DNA of 64,000 bases from Opitutia bacterium. GTDB lineage: Bacteria; Verrucomicrobiota; Verrucomicrobiia; Opitutales; Opitutaceae. The position numbers and the translations under genes are program-made. The notes beneath the pieces were generated by a model. It saw nothing but the letters and a program-made list of their open reading frames with translations. It made no database searches and was not told the origin of the DNA. This document shows positions 20,608 through 28,969 of this stretch, piece by piece. Every line of letters starts with the position of its first letter. Positions within the stretch are counted from its first letter, which is position 1. The DNA is taken from positions 62,001 to 126,000 of the forward strand of contig CANJIU010000010.1 in NCBI GenBank assembly GCA_947474365.1, written 5' to 3'.

Positions 20608-23600
20608 TCAGTCAGCGTTTTCCGTGCGCCGGGCGAGCAATTCCTTCTCCTTCGCGGTCACCATCTCGACGGTTGCCTGGGTGATCGTCGATGCCTTCTT
20701 AGTGGGATTACTGACCAGGTGATAGGTTTTGACGTAAGGCATCGGCAGACGTGCCTTGCCTTCCATCGGAGTAACCAAGAGCAACTGAAAATCGAAGCGG
20801 GTGAACAGTTCGAGAGCGTAGCGGGAATTTTCGTCATCCGACTTCGAAAACATTTCGTCGACCATCACGAGGCGAAACGCATTCGAATCGCGCTGGCGAC
20901 TGTGTTTGAATTGGAAACATAGCGCGGCGGCGAGGATCGTAAACGCGAGTTTCGCTTTCTGGCCACCCGAGTCGCCCGCACTGTCGGACGAAATGGTGAC
21001 CTGCTGGTTGGTGACCCGTTCGCTTTCGATCACGGCGAAGGTAAGCCAGTGGTTGGTGTTGGCACCCACCAACGCCGCCTCCCGATTTTCTTTCACGAAG
21101 GTGATCAACGCCTCCAACCGAGAAAAGCTTTCCTTCACCTCCTCGGGCGTCTGCAACGTTTGACGGACCAGACACGCGTGCAGCAAACCGCGGAAATTGG
21201 CCACGTTCTTATCTGCCGTCTCGCGCTCCCGCAAACGGACATAGGTTCCCGCGCTGTAGTCGATCGTAGCGAGGGTTTCGTTCACTTCGGTGATGCGGTC
21301 TTTGATGTCCGAGATTTGCCGGAACAGCTCAGCATTCAGCGTGAAGACATGCTTGAGCAGATTCTCCTGCATCATTTCATCGAACTTGTGCCGAAGCTCG
21401 GGCAGGGCCTCATTTTCGAGCTGCTTCCGGTAGTCCAACAAATCAGGCGCGGCCTCGATCGAAGCGGTGATGTCCTTGGCGAAGGCCCGCTCGCCGCACA
21501 CCGCCTTGATGTGGACGATTTGTTTTTCCACGGCCGTTTTCGCAGTTTCGGCATTGCCTCGTGCGGTCCCGATCTGGCCGTCGAGCTTTTTCACGACCGA
21601 GCTGTGCTGCTGCTGCACATTGAGCAATGACAGCAGTTCCTTCAGGTAGCCCTCAACGGCGGCAATATGATCCATCCAAGGGAAATCGTCGGCCGCGGCC
21701 TGATTGAATTTCTTACCCACGTTGGCGCGTTCTGTTTCTCGTTCCTTCAGGCGCACCGCGAATCCTCCCGCCTCCTTTTCGGCTAAGGTGCGGGCGTCGC
21801 TGAGCCCCGCCGCATAGTTTTCTGCCGCCTTTACCTGAGTCTCCAGTTCTTTGTATTCGTTGCTGGCCGAAGTTAGTCGCTCGATATCTGACCGCAACAT
21901 TTCGAGTTCGGCGTCCAGCGTCGCAAAGTCGATGGCGCTGTAACTGGAGAACCCAAAAATTTTCCCCCAGATCAGTCCTTCGTTTTGCGCGCGGAGTTTC
22001 GCTTGGCCCGCCGCGTCCTGATCTTTCTGCAATTTATCTAGGGCAAGGCGGCAACGGCGAAACTGCTCGTCGAGTCGGGCGCGTTTTTCGGCCGTCGACC
22101 ATCCGAGAATATCGTAGTCGGTGTCGTCGGCACCGGACTGGGTGTAACGGGCATTTCGCCCGCCGCCACTCTTGCCATGCAATTGACGGGTGATCGCCTT
22201 GTCCTCTTTTCGGAACATAGCCATGTCGTCGGTGCAAACGTGGTTGAACCGATGGTAGAGTTCAGCCGCGAGCCAGTTGGCGGCCCACGAATTCGGCCTG
22301 AGATGAATCTTCCCCGAAATCCTTGAGGGGTCGGTTCCTAGCGTAACTCCGGTGCCTCGGCGCACGGGGTAGTAAACGATGTTCAGTCCCGGATCGTTGT
22401 GCTCAAGATAGTCGCTGACCACCGCGTAGCGGTCCTCCGGCACGACGAGGGAAAGGGCAAAGGATCGGATGAAGCGTTCGATGGTTGGGCGCCATTTGGC
22501 CTCTTCCGATTTCACATCGATCAATTCGCCCACGAAGGGCAACTCGCCTTCGGGAAGTTTCAGGCTCTGGGCGAGGCGCTCCCGCACCCGGAGGAAATTC
22601 GGCGGGATCTTGCTGTTCTTGGCACCGAGCAACCTCAACTCATCTTCGATTTTTTCGATCTGTTGCGATAGGGTCGTTCGTTCTCGAACCAGATCGTTTT
22701 GTGCGCCGATGGCTTTCTCGAATGCGGTGTCGGCGGCGTTTTTCCCCGCCAACGCTTTTTCGCGGACCTGATTGAAGGTCGTTTCGTTTTCGACCGTCCC
22801 CACATGACCGATCAACGCAAGCTGCCGGTGATACTCCTGCCCATCGGTCACACGTTGCTGACGCTCGGCGGCCAGTCGTTCCCGTGACGCTGTTTTCGCG
22901 GCAATCGCCTTGCCAACGTCGTGGTTGTCGAGCTGCGCCTTGAGTCTCCAATAGTCTCCAGTGGCTCGGTCGGCGGCGAGTTTGGCTTCCGCCGCCGCAT
23001 GGTCCGACGTTTCCTTTTGCACGCGAATCCGCTCAACCTCCGCATCGAGCAATCGTCCGTGCTCCCGTGCAAAATACACTTCCGCCGCACGTTTGACGTC
23101 AATCAGCCGTCCCGTCTCCCGACGTTCACGCTCATAAACGGCAAAATCCCGTTCTACCGGAGCAAGAAGGCGATTCTCCTCCTCCGCCTGCGCGATTTCC
23201 TGGCTGATCTTGTGGAGATTTTCGTAGTGCCGGCACAAGTCATCGAGGAGGACTCCCGGCTCCCGCGGCTCCAACATCAGCTCCCGCACGAAGACGTTCA
23301 AATCGGTGATGTCCTTCATCGACACCGTCCGGCAAAGCAAACGTAGGGCACGCTCATCGGGAATGCGCAGCGCGGGGCGGAACTTCCCCATATATTCGTC
23401 GAACGACAAACCGTAATACCACCCCGCGTCCTCGAACGGTTTCCTGTGCGTGACCTGGTTCACGCCCAACTTGAGATCAGGGATATGGGCCTCGGCGTGT
23501 CTTACAAGATACCGCGCCTCGTGCTGGCCGCTCGTATTTACCCAATGAATTTGCACGAGCGTGAGAGCCTTCTGGAGCAAGGTGTCTTTGAAAACGGCCA

Positions 23601-23961
23601 ACAATACGCTGGGCACTCCGGCTTCGCGCAGAAAAGACGCCTGTCCTTTCCCGGTCTCGACCGACTCGGTGCGACTCCAAGCGCCCCGGATATACGTTTT
23701 TACGGTTCGTTCCTTCTTTTTTCCCTCCGATGACGCGGCAACATTGTAGTGCCGACAATCCGGCGGGACGAGCAGAGTCAGCAGCGCATCGACCGCGGTG
23801 GACTTACCGCCGCCGTTCGGGCCGGTAACGCAGCCGGAAAAACCGTCGAGTTCGATCTTGTGAAACCGATCACCGTCAAACGTGCCCCATCGAAGGATTT
23901 CGAGTGCCGCCAGCCGGAACCCGGAATGCGGACCAAGATCAATCGGTAGATTTGGCTGCAT
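20608..23961 (-). CDS. jetC: Wadjet system SMC-like ATPase JetC
   Basis: 1117 residues. Walker A GPNGGGKST at residues 47-55 (K53), long coiled-coil arms through the middle (heptads rich in Glu/Lys/Gln at about 270-420 and 620-900), an ABC signature-type segment DSAGDSGGQKAKLAF from residue 993, and Walker B LVMVDEMFSKSDDE with D1035/E1036. This is the SbcC/MukB-like ATPase that, with JetA and JetB, forms a condensin-like DNA loop extruder. Overlaps jetB by 23 bp, showing tight coupling. Appears complete. Confidence 0.93.
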   Translation of the reverse strand: MQPNLPIDLGPHSGFRLAALEILRWGTFDGDRFHKIELDGFSGCVTGPNGGGKSTAVDALLTLLVPPDCRHYNVAASSEGKKKERTVKTYIRGAWSRTESVETGKGQASFLREAGVPSVLLAVFKDTLLQKALTLVQIHWVNTSGQHEARYLVRHAEAHIPDLKLGVNQVTHRKPFEDAGWYYGLSFDEYMGKFRPALRIPDERALRLLCRTVSMKDITDLNVFVRELMLEPREPGVLLDDLCRHYENLHKISQEIAQAEEENRLLAPVERDFAVYERERRETGRLIDVKRAAEVYFAREHGRLLDAEVERIRVQKETSDHAAAEAKLAADRATGDYWRLKAQLDNHDVGKAIAAKTASRERLAAERQQRVTDGQEYHRQLALIGHVGTVENETTFNQVREKALAGKNAADTAFEKAIGAQNDLVRERTTLSQQIEKIEDELRLLGAKNSKIPPNFLRVRERLAQSLKLPEGELPFVGELIDVKSEEAKWRPTIERFIRSFALSLVVPEDRYAVVSDYLEHNDPGLNIVYYPVRRGTGVTLGTDPSRISGKIHLRPNSWAANWLAAELYHRFNHVCTDDMAMFRKEDKAITRQLHGKSGGGRNARYTQSGADDTDYDILGWSTAEKRARLDEQFRRCRLALDKLQKDQDAAGQAKLRAQNEGLIWGKIFGFSSYSAIDFATLDAELEMLRSDIERLTSASNEYKELETQVKAAENYAAGLSDARTLAEKEAGGFAVRLKERETERANVGKKFNQAAADDFPWMDHIAAVEGYLKELLSLLNVQQQHSSVVKKLDGQIGTARGNAETAKTAVEKQIVHIKAVCGERAFAKDITASIEAAPDLLDYRKQLENEALPELRHKFDEMMQENLLKHVFTLNAELFRQISDIKDRITEVNETLATIDYSAGTYVRLRERETADKNVANFRGLLHACLVRQTLQTPEEVKESFSRLEALITFVKENREAALVGANTNHWLTFAVIESERVTNQQVTISSDSAGDSGGQKAKLAFTILAAALCFQFKHSRQRDSNAFRLVMVDEMFSKSDDENSRYALELFTRFDFQLLLVTPMEGKARLPMPYVKTYHLVSNPTKKASTITQATVEMVTAKEKELLARRTENAD

Positions 23962-24535
23962 GACGGGTTAGAGCCTCCTTGAGCGCGGCGAGGGTTTCGA
24001 TGTCGAACCGGGCCCGGATGATCGGGCGCAGTTGAAATTCTTTTTTTTCACTTTGGAGATCCTTCAGGAATCCAAGTTTCGCGAACCCCAGCACGGCCGC
24101 TCGCCACCGGTCGCGCTCTTTTACTTCGTCCGGCGAGTCTTTTAAGAACGCTTGCACGAGATCGACGATCTCTTCGAGCGGCATCACCGCCGGGCCTTCG
24201 TCGAGCCGCATGGTTTCGCGCCGCAGCAATTCATCCCGGAGCGCCACACCCACGACGGTCGTTTCGAAGCTCAACGCCCGCCGGGCAAACAGGGTGCCGA
24301 ATTTCCCGCCCGGTTGCTCCGGTGGAATCTGGTCAAGATAGGCGTAGCCGAAGTCCTCGTTGAGCTTCAATTCTAGGCCGATTTGGATAAAATAGAGCGC
24401 GAGGGGGGCACGGTATTGCAGCAGACGCGCCCACGTCCCGGCGTCTTCCGAGTAGATAGGGCCCCGCAGCAACGCCACTTTGAGCGGTCCGCTTTCGGTA
24501 ATGCCGGGGTCATTGAGCAATTCCTCGATGGTCAT
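23939..24535 (-). CDS. jetB: Wadjet system subunit JetB (DUF4194, MukE-like)
   Basis: 198 residues. Recognisable by position and by the DUF4194 signature (ARLLQYRAPLALYFIQIGLELKLNEDFGYAYLDQ; LFARRALSFETTVVGVALRDELLRRE; FLKDLQSEKKEFQLRPIIRARFD). It is the KITE/MukE-type small subunit bridging JetA and JetC. Its start overlaps the jetA stop by 4 bp and its end overlaps jetC by 23 bp. Confidence 0.9.
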   Translation of the reverse strand: MTIEELLNDPGITESGPLKVALLRGPIYSEDAGTWARLLQYRAPLALYFIQIGLELKLNEDFGYAYLDQIPPEQPGGKFGTLFARRALSFETTVVGVALRDELLRRETMRLDEGPAVMPLEEIVDLVQAFLKDSPDEVKERDRWRAAVLGFAKLGFLKDLQSEKKEFQLRPIIRARFDIETLAALKEALTRHAAKSTD

Positions 24536-26037
24536 TTCGTGAGCGGTTCAAATCGATAATACTCCACGTCCGGTATGACCAGCACGCGGTCGGAACGACC
24601 GAGAACATGCCGGAAACGGCTGTCCGGCCGAAAACGACAGTGCTCCGGATCTCGGCGGGCCAGCTCCAAATATCCGAGCACGTCCAAAATCGCCAACGCG
24701 GGCTCGGGCGGGATCGCCTCCACCAGCTCCCGCAGCGTGAAGCCGTTGCCCAGCCGCGCAAAGCCTTCGTTAATTTGATCCTTGAGGCGCGCGAAATCTA
24801 CGGTGGCCAGTTCCGCGAGCTGGGAGGAGAAGGCGTCCATGCTGCCGCCTTCCGCCGCTTCCGTTACACCCACCCTCGGCGGGTCAACCGGTTCCCGCCA
24901 CATCGGCCGAATCGCCGCTTCCGCGGCCGTGGTTTCGAGTTCGAAATTGAACGAGACAAGCTCCTTCGGCGGCGCCTGTTTGACCGAATAGGCGAGCACC
25001 ATGATTTCTTTGATCAACGCCTGTGCCTCAGCCCGCGACCGCACGCTCGAACTATCCAACACCCGGCGGAGTTGCTCGGACAATCGTTCGTTGGTGGCAA
25101 CAACGGCTTGGGCCTCGACGAGCAGGATGTTCGGCAACTCCCGCAGAAAGCGCCCTTTCTTCTCCTCGGGGTCGATCTCGGGCAATGATTCCACGTCCTC
25201 GACCAAGCGCCGCAACTCGATCTGGCCTTGGGGATCGAGCAGGAAGATCTGGAAGGCCGTGAACGATTGGCCTTCCGCAGATTTTCTTAGAATCGCGTCA
25301 TCTTCGAGCGCCCGCCGTAAGACGTCACCGCGATTGATGCCCGTGCCGCTGTATTGCTCGGCCACTGTCCGAGCCACCACTTTGAAACGCTCGCGGATCA
25401 CGCCGAAGTCGCGCTGAAGTTCCCGGCCCAGATCTACAGCGAGTCGATAGCGTTCCTGTTTTTCCACCGCCGTGTAGATTTTCGGTTTCGTGCCGAGGTT
25501 TAGCGCGTGCTGCTCATCTCGCAGGGCCGCAATCCGTTTCTCAATCGCTCGGACGCGCCGCTCGGCATCGGGGTCGGAGTTTTCGCTCAGGTCCTGCAAC
25601 GTCTGGGCGATCAATTTGAATTTCGAGTCCGCCCCAACCGACTGGCGCCGGTCCATACCTTCAACGAAGGCGTGCGCCCGTTCCGCTGCCGGAGTCACTC
25701 CATAGACGACCTCGAGCGTGTCGGTGTGACGGCGGCTTAGGACCCCACGCGCCGACCAATAGTCGAGGTAGTAACTGGCCGGCTTCTCGAAAACTGCCCG
25801 GCCTTCTGACTCGTTAATTTCTTCCATGAACGCGGTCAACCGCTCGATCATCACGCCTTCGGGACGGATGACGGCGTGCTCGGCCCGGAATACGTCGTGA
25901 ACAAATGCGAGGACCAGCGCCACATTGTCCATCTTCAAGATGTCGAGTGTGGTGTCTCCCTCCAGGCGGATTTTATAATCACGATAGTTGTTCAATGTTG
26001 CCGTAGCGTATCTTGCGTGCCCTGCTTCGCCTTTCAA
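24532..26037 (-). CDS. jetA: Wadjet system subunit JetA (DUF3375, MukF-like kleisin)
   Basis: 501 residues from ATG 26037. The DUF3375 region begins at TTLDILKMDNVALVLAFVHDVF. A TTG at 25995 (LNNYRDYKIRLEGD) is an equally reasonable start, since family members begin a similar distance before this block. A winged-helix-type N-terminus, central helices (DAERRVRAIEKRIAALRDEQ) and a C-terminal EAIPPEPALAILDVLGYLELA segment fit the kleisin that links the JetC heads. First gene of jetABCD; only 30 bp separate it from the divergent cassette at 26068. Confidence 0.9.
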   Translation of the reverse strand: MKGEAGHARYATATLNNYRDYKIRLEGDTTLDILKMDNVALVLAFVHDVFRAEHAVIRPEGVMIERLTAFMEEINESEGRAVFEKPASYYLDYWSARGVLSRRHTDTLEVVYGVTPAAERAHAFVEGMDRRQSVGADSKFKLIAQTLQDLSENSDPDAERRVRAIEKRIAALRDEQHALNLGTKPKIYTAVEKQERYRLAVDLGRELQRDFGVIRERFKVVARTVAEQYSGTGINRGDVLRRALEDDAILRKSAEGQSFTAFQIFLLDPQGQIELRRLVEDVESLPEIDPEEKKGRFLRELPNILLVEAQAVVATNERLSEQLRRVLDSSSVRSRAEAQALIKEIMVLAYSVKQAPPKELVSFNFELETTAAEAAIRPMWREPVDPPRVGVTEAAEGGSMDAFSSQLAELATVDFARLKDQINEGFARLGNGFTLRELVEAIPPEPALAILDVLGYLELARRDPEHCRFRPDSRFRHVLGRSDRVLVIPDVEYYRFEPLTK

Positions 26038-26061
26038 GCTTCCAGCGTCTCAGCATAAAAT
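26032..26061 (+). promoter_or_regulatory. Candidate promoter for the divergent two-gene cassette, possibly leaderless
   Basis: TAAAAT at 26056-26061 stands 6 bp before the ATG at 26068, with TTTCAA at 26032-26037 as a possible -35 element 18 bp upstream. If used, the transcript would begin at or next to the start codon. The -35 element would lie at the first codon of jetA, so the two units would share regulatory DNA. Confidence 0.4.
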
Positions 26062-26067
26062 AACCCC

Positions 26068-27024
26068 ATGAAAGTCCAAGGTAGCGCTTTTTTCTTTGGT
26101 AACGAAGCCGATGCTGCTGACGCGAAATTCGCGCCCTTTTTTGGATCACTTCTCGGTCAGCCGGCCACTAGCGAGTGGCCGCTCCATCGTCCGTTCGTTC
26201 CCGGTTACGCCTATCGCCGGCGGCTGTTCTTGAACGACCTCCCCGACGCATGGTGTGGCGTTGTGCTCTCTGCCCGCGCGACCGAATTTCATCACTATGT
26301 CCAACAGATCGGAAATGTGGTCAACGTCGTCGCGCGAGAGACCGGCCCCAACGCACCAGTCGAAGTGAATTTTTTCTGTCTCCGCAAGGACAGCAACAAG
26401 GGGATCTATTCAAATTATTATGGCTCTTATGCCTTCGGTAGCTTCCTGAATGATCTTTGGGCCTCCTACCGGCATTTTGTCCAAATGGCGAGGGACGCTC
26501 ATGTCCAAGCGCTGCCCGACGGCACCGATGGCCAAGACATCGACGAGGCAAAGCAGCCGTATTCACTGCACGGAAAAGCCGTGTATGCTCCACTCTTTAA
26601 CCCGCACTCGTTCGAACAATTGGTGCGACAGCTCACGCAAGTTTCCGAAGTGCGAATGACAACTTACCGCGTGGACGCGCCCAGTGACCGGCCAGTCGGC
26701 ACCCGCATTAACAATGTGCACAAGGTCTATCGCATCGAAGAAGGCCAGCAGGGGATGGATGCAACGCTGTTGGCTTGGATTCTGAAAAAGAAACGGGACG
26801 CCACACGCCTGCTGAGCAACGGGCGTTCGTCCTTCTCCGGCTCGGTGCTAGGTGAAAAAGCGGATGGAGAAGCGCTTACAATCCCATTTACTTCCACCCT
26901 GGATGATCACCTGAGTTTCGACTATGACAACATCGGTAGCTTCAACGTGACTGATCTCGCGGCTAACCCGTGCTTGACCGCGATGTTGGCAAAATTGCGG
27001 AGCGCAGTATTGTTCCGGCCATAG
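26068..27024 (+). CDS. Unrecognised soluble protein of a divergent two-gene cassette
   Basis: 318 residues, no family recognised. It begins MKVQGSAFFFGNEADAADAKFA and has aromatic-rich segments (PGYAYRRRLFLNDLPDAWCGVVLSARA; NVVNVVARETG; NKGIYSNYYGSYAFGSFLNDLW) and a late VHKVYRIEEGQQGMDA. No signal peptide or transmembrane segment. A membrane protein gene follows after 3 bp, so the pair is an operon. A cytosolic sensor or regulator next to a membrane effector, placed beside Wadjet, suggests a defence role, but this is inference from context only. Confidence 0.65.
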   Translation: MKVQGSAFFFGNEADAADAKFAPFFGSLLGQPATSEWPLHRPFVPGYAYRRRLFLNDLPDAWCGVVLSARATEFHHYVQQIGNVVNVVARETGPNAPVEVNFFCLRKDSNKGIYSNYYGSYAFGSFLNDLWASYRHFVQMARDAHVQALPDGTDGQDIDEAKQPYSLHGKAVYAPLFNPHSFEQLVRQLTQVSEVRMTTYRVDAPSDRPVGTRINNVHKVYRIEEGQQGMDATLLAWILKKKRDATRLLSNGRSSFSGSVLGEKADGEALTIPFTSTLDDHLSFDYDNIGSFNVTDLAANPCLTAMLAKLRSAVLFRP

Positions 27025-27027
27025 CTT

Positions 27028-27654
27028 ATGAAACCGCATCACCGCATTCTGATCACGGTCGTGACCGTGGGCTTAATCGGGTGCGCTGTGGTGATTGACG
27101 GCAGCGAAAACGTGCTGGCCCGGGCCATGGCCTTGAACTCTGTCTTCACGGGTCTGTTGACGCTAACAGGCTTTATGTTCACCGCTCGCACATTCATCAC
27201 GTTCAAGTTGAACGAAGTGGTGTATGGGAAGCCGGAATACCGGCAGCGCGTCGAGGAACTGCAAGCGGATGGAGCCTACCAGCAGAAGCTCTACGAACCA
27301 CTGCGCAGCCTCGATGCTACCGTCGGGCGGACCTGCCTGCTATGCTTTGGGACGCTCTTCTGCGTGCTTACCTTTTCATTTCTACCGCGGGAATGGTCAA
27401 AGCTGGGAACTTCACTGTTCGACATTTGTAAGGCTGCGGGCTCGATTGGGAACTTCTGGACGGCGATTTCCGGTCGATTCCTGACTTATCAAGTTGCGAC
27501 CGTCAGCGTGTTTTCCGTCGTTTTCCTCATCATCGTCGAAGTTTTCTCGGCCATCATGAGCGTAAACCGAAACATTCGGTCGATCATCAGCGAATGGGAG
27601 GAAAATTATAACAAAGAGAAGGCGATGGGTAAAAATAAACCGCCGTCTGGCTAG
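27028..27654 (+). CDS. Multi-pass membrane protein of the two-gene cassette
   Basis: 208 residues with four hydrophobic stretches: about 7-24 (ILITVVTVGLIGCAVVI), 34-53 (ALNSVFTGLLTLTGFMFTA), 105-122 (CLLCFGTLFCVLTFSFLP) and 155-178 (VATVSVFSVVFLIIVEVFSA). A charged loop of about 45 residues (YGKPEYRQRVEELQADGAYQ) separates the pairs, and the tail is basic and soluble. No known family recognised. The stop of the upstream gene is 3 bp before its ATG. A pore-forming or membrane-anchored effector is possible. Confidence 0.65.
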   Translation: MKPHHRILITVVTVGLIGCAVVIDGSENVLARAMALNSVFTGLLTLTGFMFTARTFITFKLNEVVYGKPEYRQRVEELQADGAYQQKLYEPLRSLDATVGRTCLLCFGTLFCVLTFSFLPREWSKLGTSLFDICKAAGSIGNFWTAISGRFLTYQVATVSVFSVVFLIIVEVFSAIMSVNRNIRSIISEWEENYNKEKAMGKNKPPSG

Positions 27655-27749
27655 CCCCGAGAATAGCCGAGTGAGCCAGAACAATCAGGACTTCGGCATT
27701 CATCGCCCCATCTGGTCGATGACCTAAATCAAATCATCGAACGCTGAGG

Positions 27750-27785
27750 ATTGAGCATGTGGTTGGGTGAATTGGTGATGTCGGG
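27750..27785. repeat. Partial copy of the family A gene start and leader
   Basis: About 75% identical to 16141-16177, which spans the start codon and leader of the gene at 15586-16149. Shared blocks are ATTGAGCATGTG and GGTGATGTCGGG. On the minus strand it reads ATG CTC AAT (MLN, as in copy 1) but reaches TGA after eight codons. It is the decayed 5' end of a third family A copy, or a conserved regulatory element. The rest of 27655-27833 holds nothing convincing. Confidence 0.5.
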
Positions 27786-27833
27786 CGTCTTCGCACTTGA
27801 TCGATCCGGAACCGGGAAAACTTTCAACCTGAT

Positions 27834-28196
27834 TTACTTGACCGTGATCTCCACCTCGAATCGCCCACACCGGTTACGCGAATGTTTGCCTAGGCGCCGT
27901 CGTTCGAATTCGACCTGATCACTGATGTCCAAGAGGTAGTTTTTGATCAGCTCACATGCCTGCTTCGGCGAAACGGCCAACGTTGCGCGCGCGACAACGG
28001 TCGGGCCAGCGGGGGCACGGCCTGAAAGCAATTTGAAAAAATAAGCGGGTTCATAGCCCCACTTTTTTGCGAGCGAGAACTTGCTCTCTCCCTCTTGGGG
28101 ATCGTCACGAATCGCCTTCTTTACGAATTTAACCAGTGAGGCGCGAGTGCGTCGCGGGCTTTTCATTTTTTCTCCATCCGAAAGTTGTTTTGGCAC
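27834..28196 (-). CDS. Small HTH-type putative regulator
   Basis: 120 residues; an internal ATG 10 codons in (MKSPRRTR) is also possible. Central segment SKFSLAKKWGYEPAYFFKLLSGRAPAG has the helix-turn-helix look of Cro/CI-like proteins (A-x-K-x-G then a recognition helix), though the similarity is weak. Basic C-terminus. Divergent from the nuclease/ATPase cassette with a 92-bp shared upstream region that contains an inverted repeat, so it may control that cassette. Confidence 0.5.
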   Translation of the reverse strand: MPKQLSDGEKMKSPRRTRASLVKFVKKAIRDDPQEGESKFSLAKKWGYEPAYFFKLLSGRAPAGPTVVARATLAVSPKQACELIKNYLLDISDQVEFERRRLGKHSRNRCGRFEVEITVK

Positions 28197-28218
28197 ACGC
28201 GGATCAAAAGCCGTTGGA

Positions 28219-28275
28219 GTAGACAGACAAGATTTGGTTTGCCCGGATTTCGTGTCTCAATTTATGTCTATCTAC
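28219..28275. promoter_or_regulatory. Inverted repeat upstream of the nuclease/ATPase cassette
   Basis: GTAGACAGACA (28219-28229) and TGTCTATCTAC (28265-28275) are inverted copies (10 of 11 positions) with centres 46 bp apart. The first contains CAGACAA, the complement of the TTGTCTG half-site found in the palindromes at 31.45 kb, whose centres are also 46 bp apart. It lies in the 92 bp between the divergent regulator and nuclease genes, so it is a candidate operator pair. Confidence 0.45.
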
Positions 28276-28288
28276 ACCTACATTTCAA

Positions 28289-28861
28289 ATGTCCATCACT
28301 TCATCCATTCGCGCCCTTCCGCTTCCTCGCCTCGATTCTGAGTTCACTCACGCCGAATCGGAAAACGTCACTCACCTTCTGGTCAGCCACCGGCATTTAC
28401 TCCGACCGTGCGATGATGTCTTCGCTTTTGGCGAAGGCCTGCATAAGGCTTTTGACCGCCACAACCGCCAAGGCTGGTGCAGTCCGAAGTTTTATCCGTA
28501 TGTCATTACGCTGCGCCGCTGGCTGGAGCAGCAGGGCGTGGCATCCGTTCGTAGTGAGTGGGGATATTTTTCCCATGCCGACCTCCCCGCTGGGAAACTC
28601 GACGCCCTGATGCTTGGGGGACCCGCGTGTGGCGTCCTCGAAATCAAAGCGACCTTTGGTGATGGAGAGGAAGCGCGCCCCGAGCACCTCTGCCAACTCG
28701 GCGGCTATCTGGCTTTGCACTCTGTGTGGCGTGGTTCTTTTCCACAGGCACGCTGGGGGCTGCTCGCGTATGCCCTGCCTCATTCCGGCATGTGGAAGCT
28801 CCACGGATTCCATGACGTATCGCGCTTGGTTCTTTCCGCGACGAAACTGCTGGCGGCATAA
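28289..28861 (+). CDS. PD-(D/E)XK nuclease-like protein
   Basis: 190 residues. A RecB/Cas4-like nuclease core is visible: D105 in GKLDALMLGG, then E118-x-K120 in GVLEIKAT, and Q136 and Y140 in EHLCQLGGYLAL, the D...E-x-K plus Q-x-x-x-Y pattern of this clan. The upstream helix region (FGEGLHKAFDRHNRQGW) would hold motif I. No metal-cluster cysteines of Cas4 are seen. It heads a co-directional run of four genes; the AAA+ gene follows at once. A DNA-processing nuclease of a mobile or defence system is the best inference. Confidence 0.72.
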   Translation: MSITSSIRALPLPRLDSEFTHAESENVTHLLVSHRHLLRPCDDVFAFGEGLHKAFDRHNRQGWCSPKFYPYVITLRRWLEQQGVASVRSEWGYFSHADLPAGKLDALMLGGPACGVLEIKATFGDGEEARPEHLCQLGGYLALHSVWRGSFPQARWGLLAYALPHSGMWKLHGFHDVSRLVLSATKLLAA

Positions 28862-28969
28862 CACATGGCCTGGAGGACATTAAATTGCTGGTCGCGGTGG
28901 CTTGTATTGCAGTCGTCTGCTCCGCCCATTTCGAACGGCACGATTACGTTGAGCACGGTGGGCATCCCG

